Assembly (NCBI GenBank): GCA_031264975.1
Contig: JAISDH010000159.1
Location: 1-15,110, forward strand
DNA from: Bacteroidales bacterium
GTDB taxonomy: Bacteria > Bacteroidota > Bacteroidia > Bacteroidales > WCHB1-69
DNA: 15,110 nucleotides
Reading direction: 5' to 3'
Part shown: positions 14,278 through 15,110 of the stretch, one piece after another
Layout: each line of letters begins with the position of its first letter
Position numbering within the stretch: the stretch's first letter is position 1
Translations under genes and position numbers: made by a program
Notes under the pieces: generated by a model
What the model saw: only the letters and a program-made list of their open reading frames with translations
The model's database searches: none
What the model was told of the DNA's origin: nothing

Positions 14278-15110
14278 ATGAAAAATGTGAACTTTAAGAG
14301 AAAAAGGCTGAAATTAGGCTTCCTTTCGGCCTGCTGTTTCATCTTCTGCTTTTCATCTGCTGTGAATGCGCAGACGACAGCGCAGGCAATCACTATCGAC
14401 CAAAAGGACAAGTCGGTCGGTGAAATTCTCAAGGCCATTGAGTCCGTGAGCGACTATGTGTTTTTTTACAACAGGGATGATGTGGACCGGAACAGGAAAG
14501 CGACGGTACAAGCCAACAACGCTTCCATAGAAAAGGTCTTGGATCAGTTGTTTGCAAAGACAAACAATGGGTATCGGATTGAGGGACGCCAGGTATATAT
14601 TACCAAGAAGGCGCCTGCTGTAGAAAATCCCCCGCAACAAGTACAAGTAAAGATAAAAGTTACCGGCAAGGTTTTGGATAAGGCAAACGACCCGGTTATC
14701 GGGGGATCTGTCATTCAAAAAGGCACTACTACTGGAGTTTTTACGGATGTAGAGGGGAACTTCAGTATGGAGCTTTCGCGCGATGCCGTTATTGTGGTCA
14801 GCTATTTGGGATTTGTACCTCAAGAAGTAGCCGTAACAGAACAGCCGATGACTATTATTTTAAGGGAAGATACCAAAGCCCTTGATGAGGTGGTGATCGT
14901 CGCTTACGGTAGCCAGAACAGAGGACTGGTGACAAGCGCCATCTCGTCCATCGGCGGGGAAGAGCTGGTCAAGTTGCCCACCGCCAGCATTACCAACAAC
15001 ATGGCGGGCGTCGTGCCCGGCCTTACCGCCCTGCAGACCAGCGGCCAACCGGGTAAAGACGCTGCTATACTCTACCTCCGCGGCGTAGGCTCGCTCAACG
15101 ACGAACTCTC
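14278..15110 (+). CDS. SusC/RagA-type TonB-dependent outer-membrane receptor with STN domain, N-terminal part (partial)
   Basis: The frame opens with ATG at 14278 and stays open to the window edge, giving 277 residues of a protein normally near 1,000-1,150. There is a signal peptide (about 1-32, basic start, hydrophobic core, V-N-A-Q), an STN (secretin/TonB short N-terminal) domain at about 38-109, a carboxypeptidase-regulatory-like beta domain at about 126-197 (V-T-G-K-V-L-D ... G-V-F-T-D-V-E-G-N-F-S), the SusC signature D-E-V-V-I-V-A-Y-G at 203-211 and the beginning of the plug (L-P-T-A-S-I-T-N-N-M-A-G-V-V-P-G-L near 233-249). It would import a glycan with a SusD partner beyond the window. 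The STN domain marks it as a signal transducer that works with the FecR protein and sigma factor just upstream. Confidence 0.95.
   Translation, partial: MKNVNFKRKRLKLGFLSACCFIFCFSSAVNAQTTAQAITIDQKDKSVGEILKAIESVSDYVFFYNRDDVDRNRKATVQANNASIEKVLDQLFAKTNNGYRIEGRQVYITKKAPAVENPPQQVQVKIKVTGKVLDKANDPVIGGSVIQKGTTTGVFTDVEGNFSMELSRDAVIVVSYLGFVPQEVAVTEQPMTIILREDTKALDEVVIVAYGSQNRGLVTSAISSIGGEELVKLPTASITNNMAGVVPGLTALQTSGQPGKDAAILYLRGVGSLNDEL

Noticed and set aside
14353..14823. - strand open frame of 156 codons opposite the receptor gene
   Set aside because: The + strand encodes a signal peptide, STN and carboxypeptidase-regulatory-like domains here, so the antisense frame is not a gene.
1..15110. CRISPR arrays, tRNA or rRNA genes, and retron non-coding RNA next to the PtuA/PtuB pair
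   Set aside because: No regularly spaced repeats, cloverleaf or rRNA-like segments were seen, and the gaps around the Septu-like genes are 5 bp or less, leaving no room for a retron RNA or reverse transcriptase.

Overview
The window looks like Bacteroidetes (Bacteroidales-type) DNA. A SusC/RagA-type TonB-dependent receptor with an N-terminal STN domain sits behind an ECF sigma factor and a FecR anti-sigma factor, a DUF1896-like protein is present, ribosome binding sites are not evident, and several TAnnTTTG promoter elements typical of the phylum can be seen. No species can be named from the sequence.

Left part (1-1620, + strand): the C-terminal end of an Abi-family (HEPN) abortive infection protein, a YefM/YoeB toxin-antitoxin pair preceded by a near-perfect 52-bp palindrome holding a candidate promoter, and a DUF1896-like protein. 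A bidirectional terminator separates these genes from the next block.

Middle (1627-8823, - strand): a compact five-gene defence operon. In transcription order it encodes an adenine methyltransferase fused to an HsdR-N type nuclease domain, an HsdS specificity subunit, a PtuA-like ATPase with an added zinc-ribbon N-terminus, a PtuB-like HNH nuclease, and an Mrr-like restriction endonuclease. Neighbouring genes overlap by 4-17 bp or lie 5 bp apart, so they are probably translated as one unit. There is no HsdR translocase, so the only visible cleavage modules are the fused nuclease domain, the HNH protein and the Mrr protein. A Septu pair wedged inside a methyltransferase-nuclease/HsdS cassette is the best candidate here for an undescribed composite system. 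An IS110-family transposase remnant marks its upstream edge.

Right part (9624-15110, + strand): visibly GC-richer polysaccharide-utilisation genes. A large secreted GH78 alpha-L-rhamnosidase has an interrupted start region (ATG, then an in-frame stop, then TTG). A decayed radA fragment follows on the opposite strand, then the ECF sigma factor, the FecR anti-sigma factor and the start of the SusC-like receptor, which runs off the window. These last three form a trans-envelope signalling module that probably senses and imports a glycan; rhamnose content is suggested only by the nearby GH78 enzyme.
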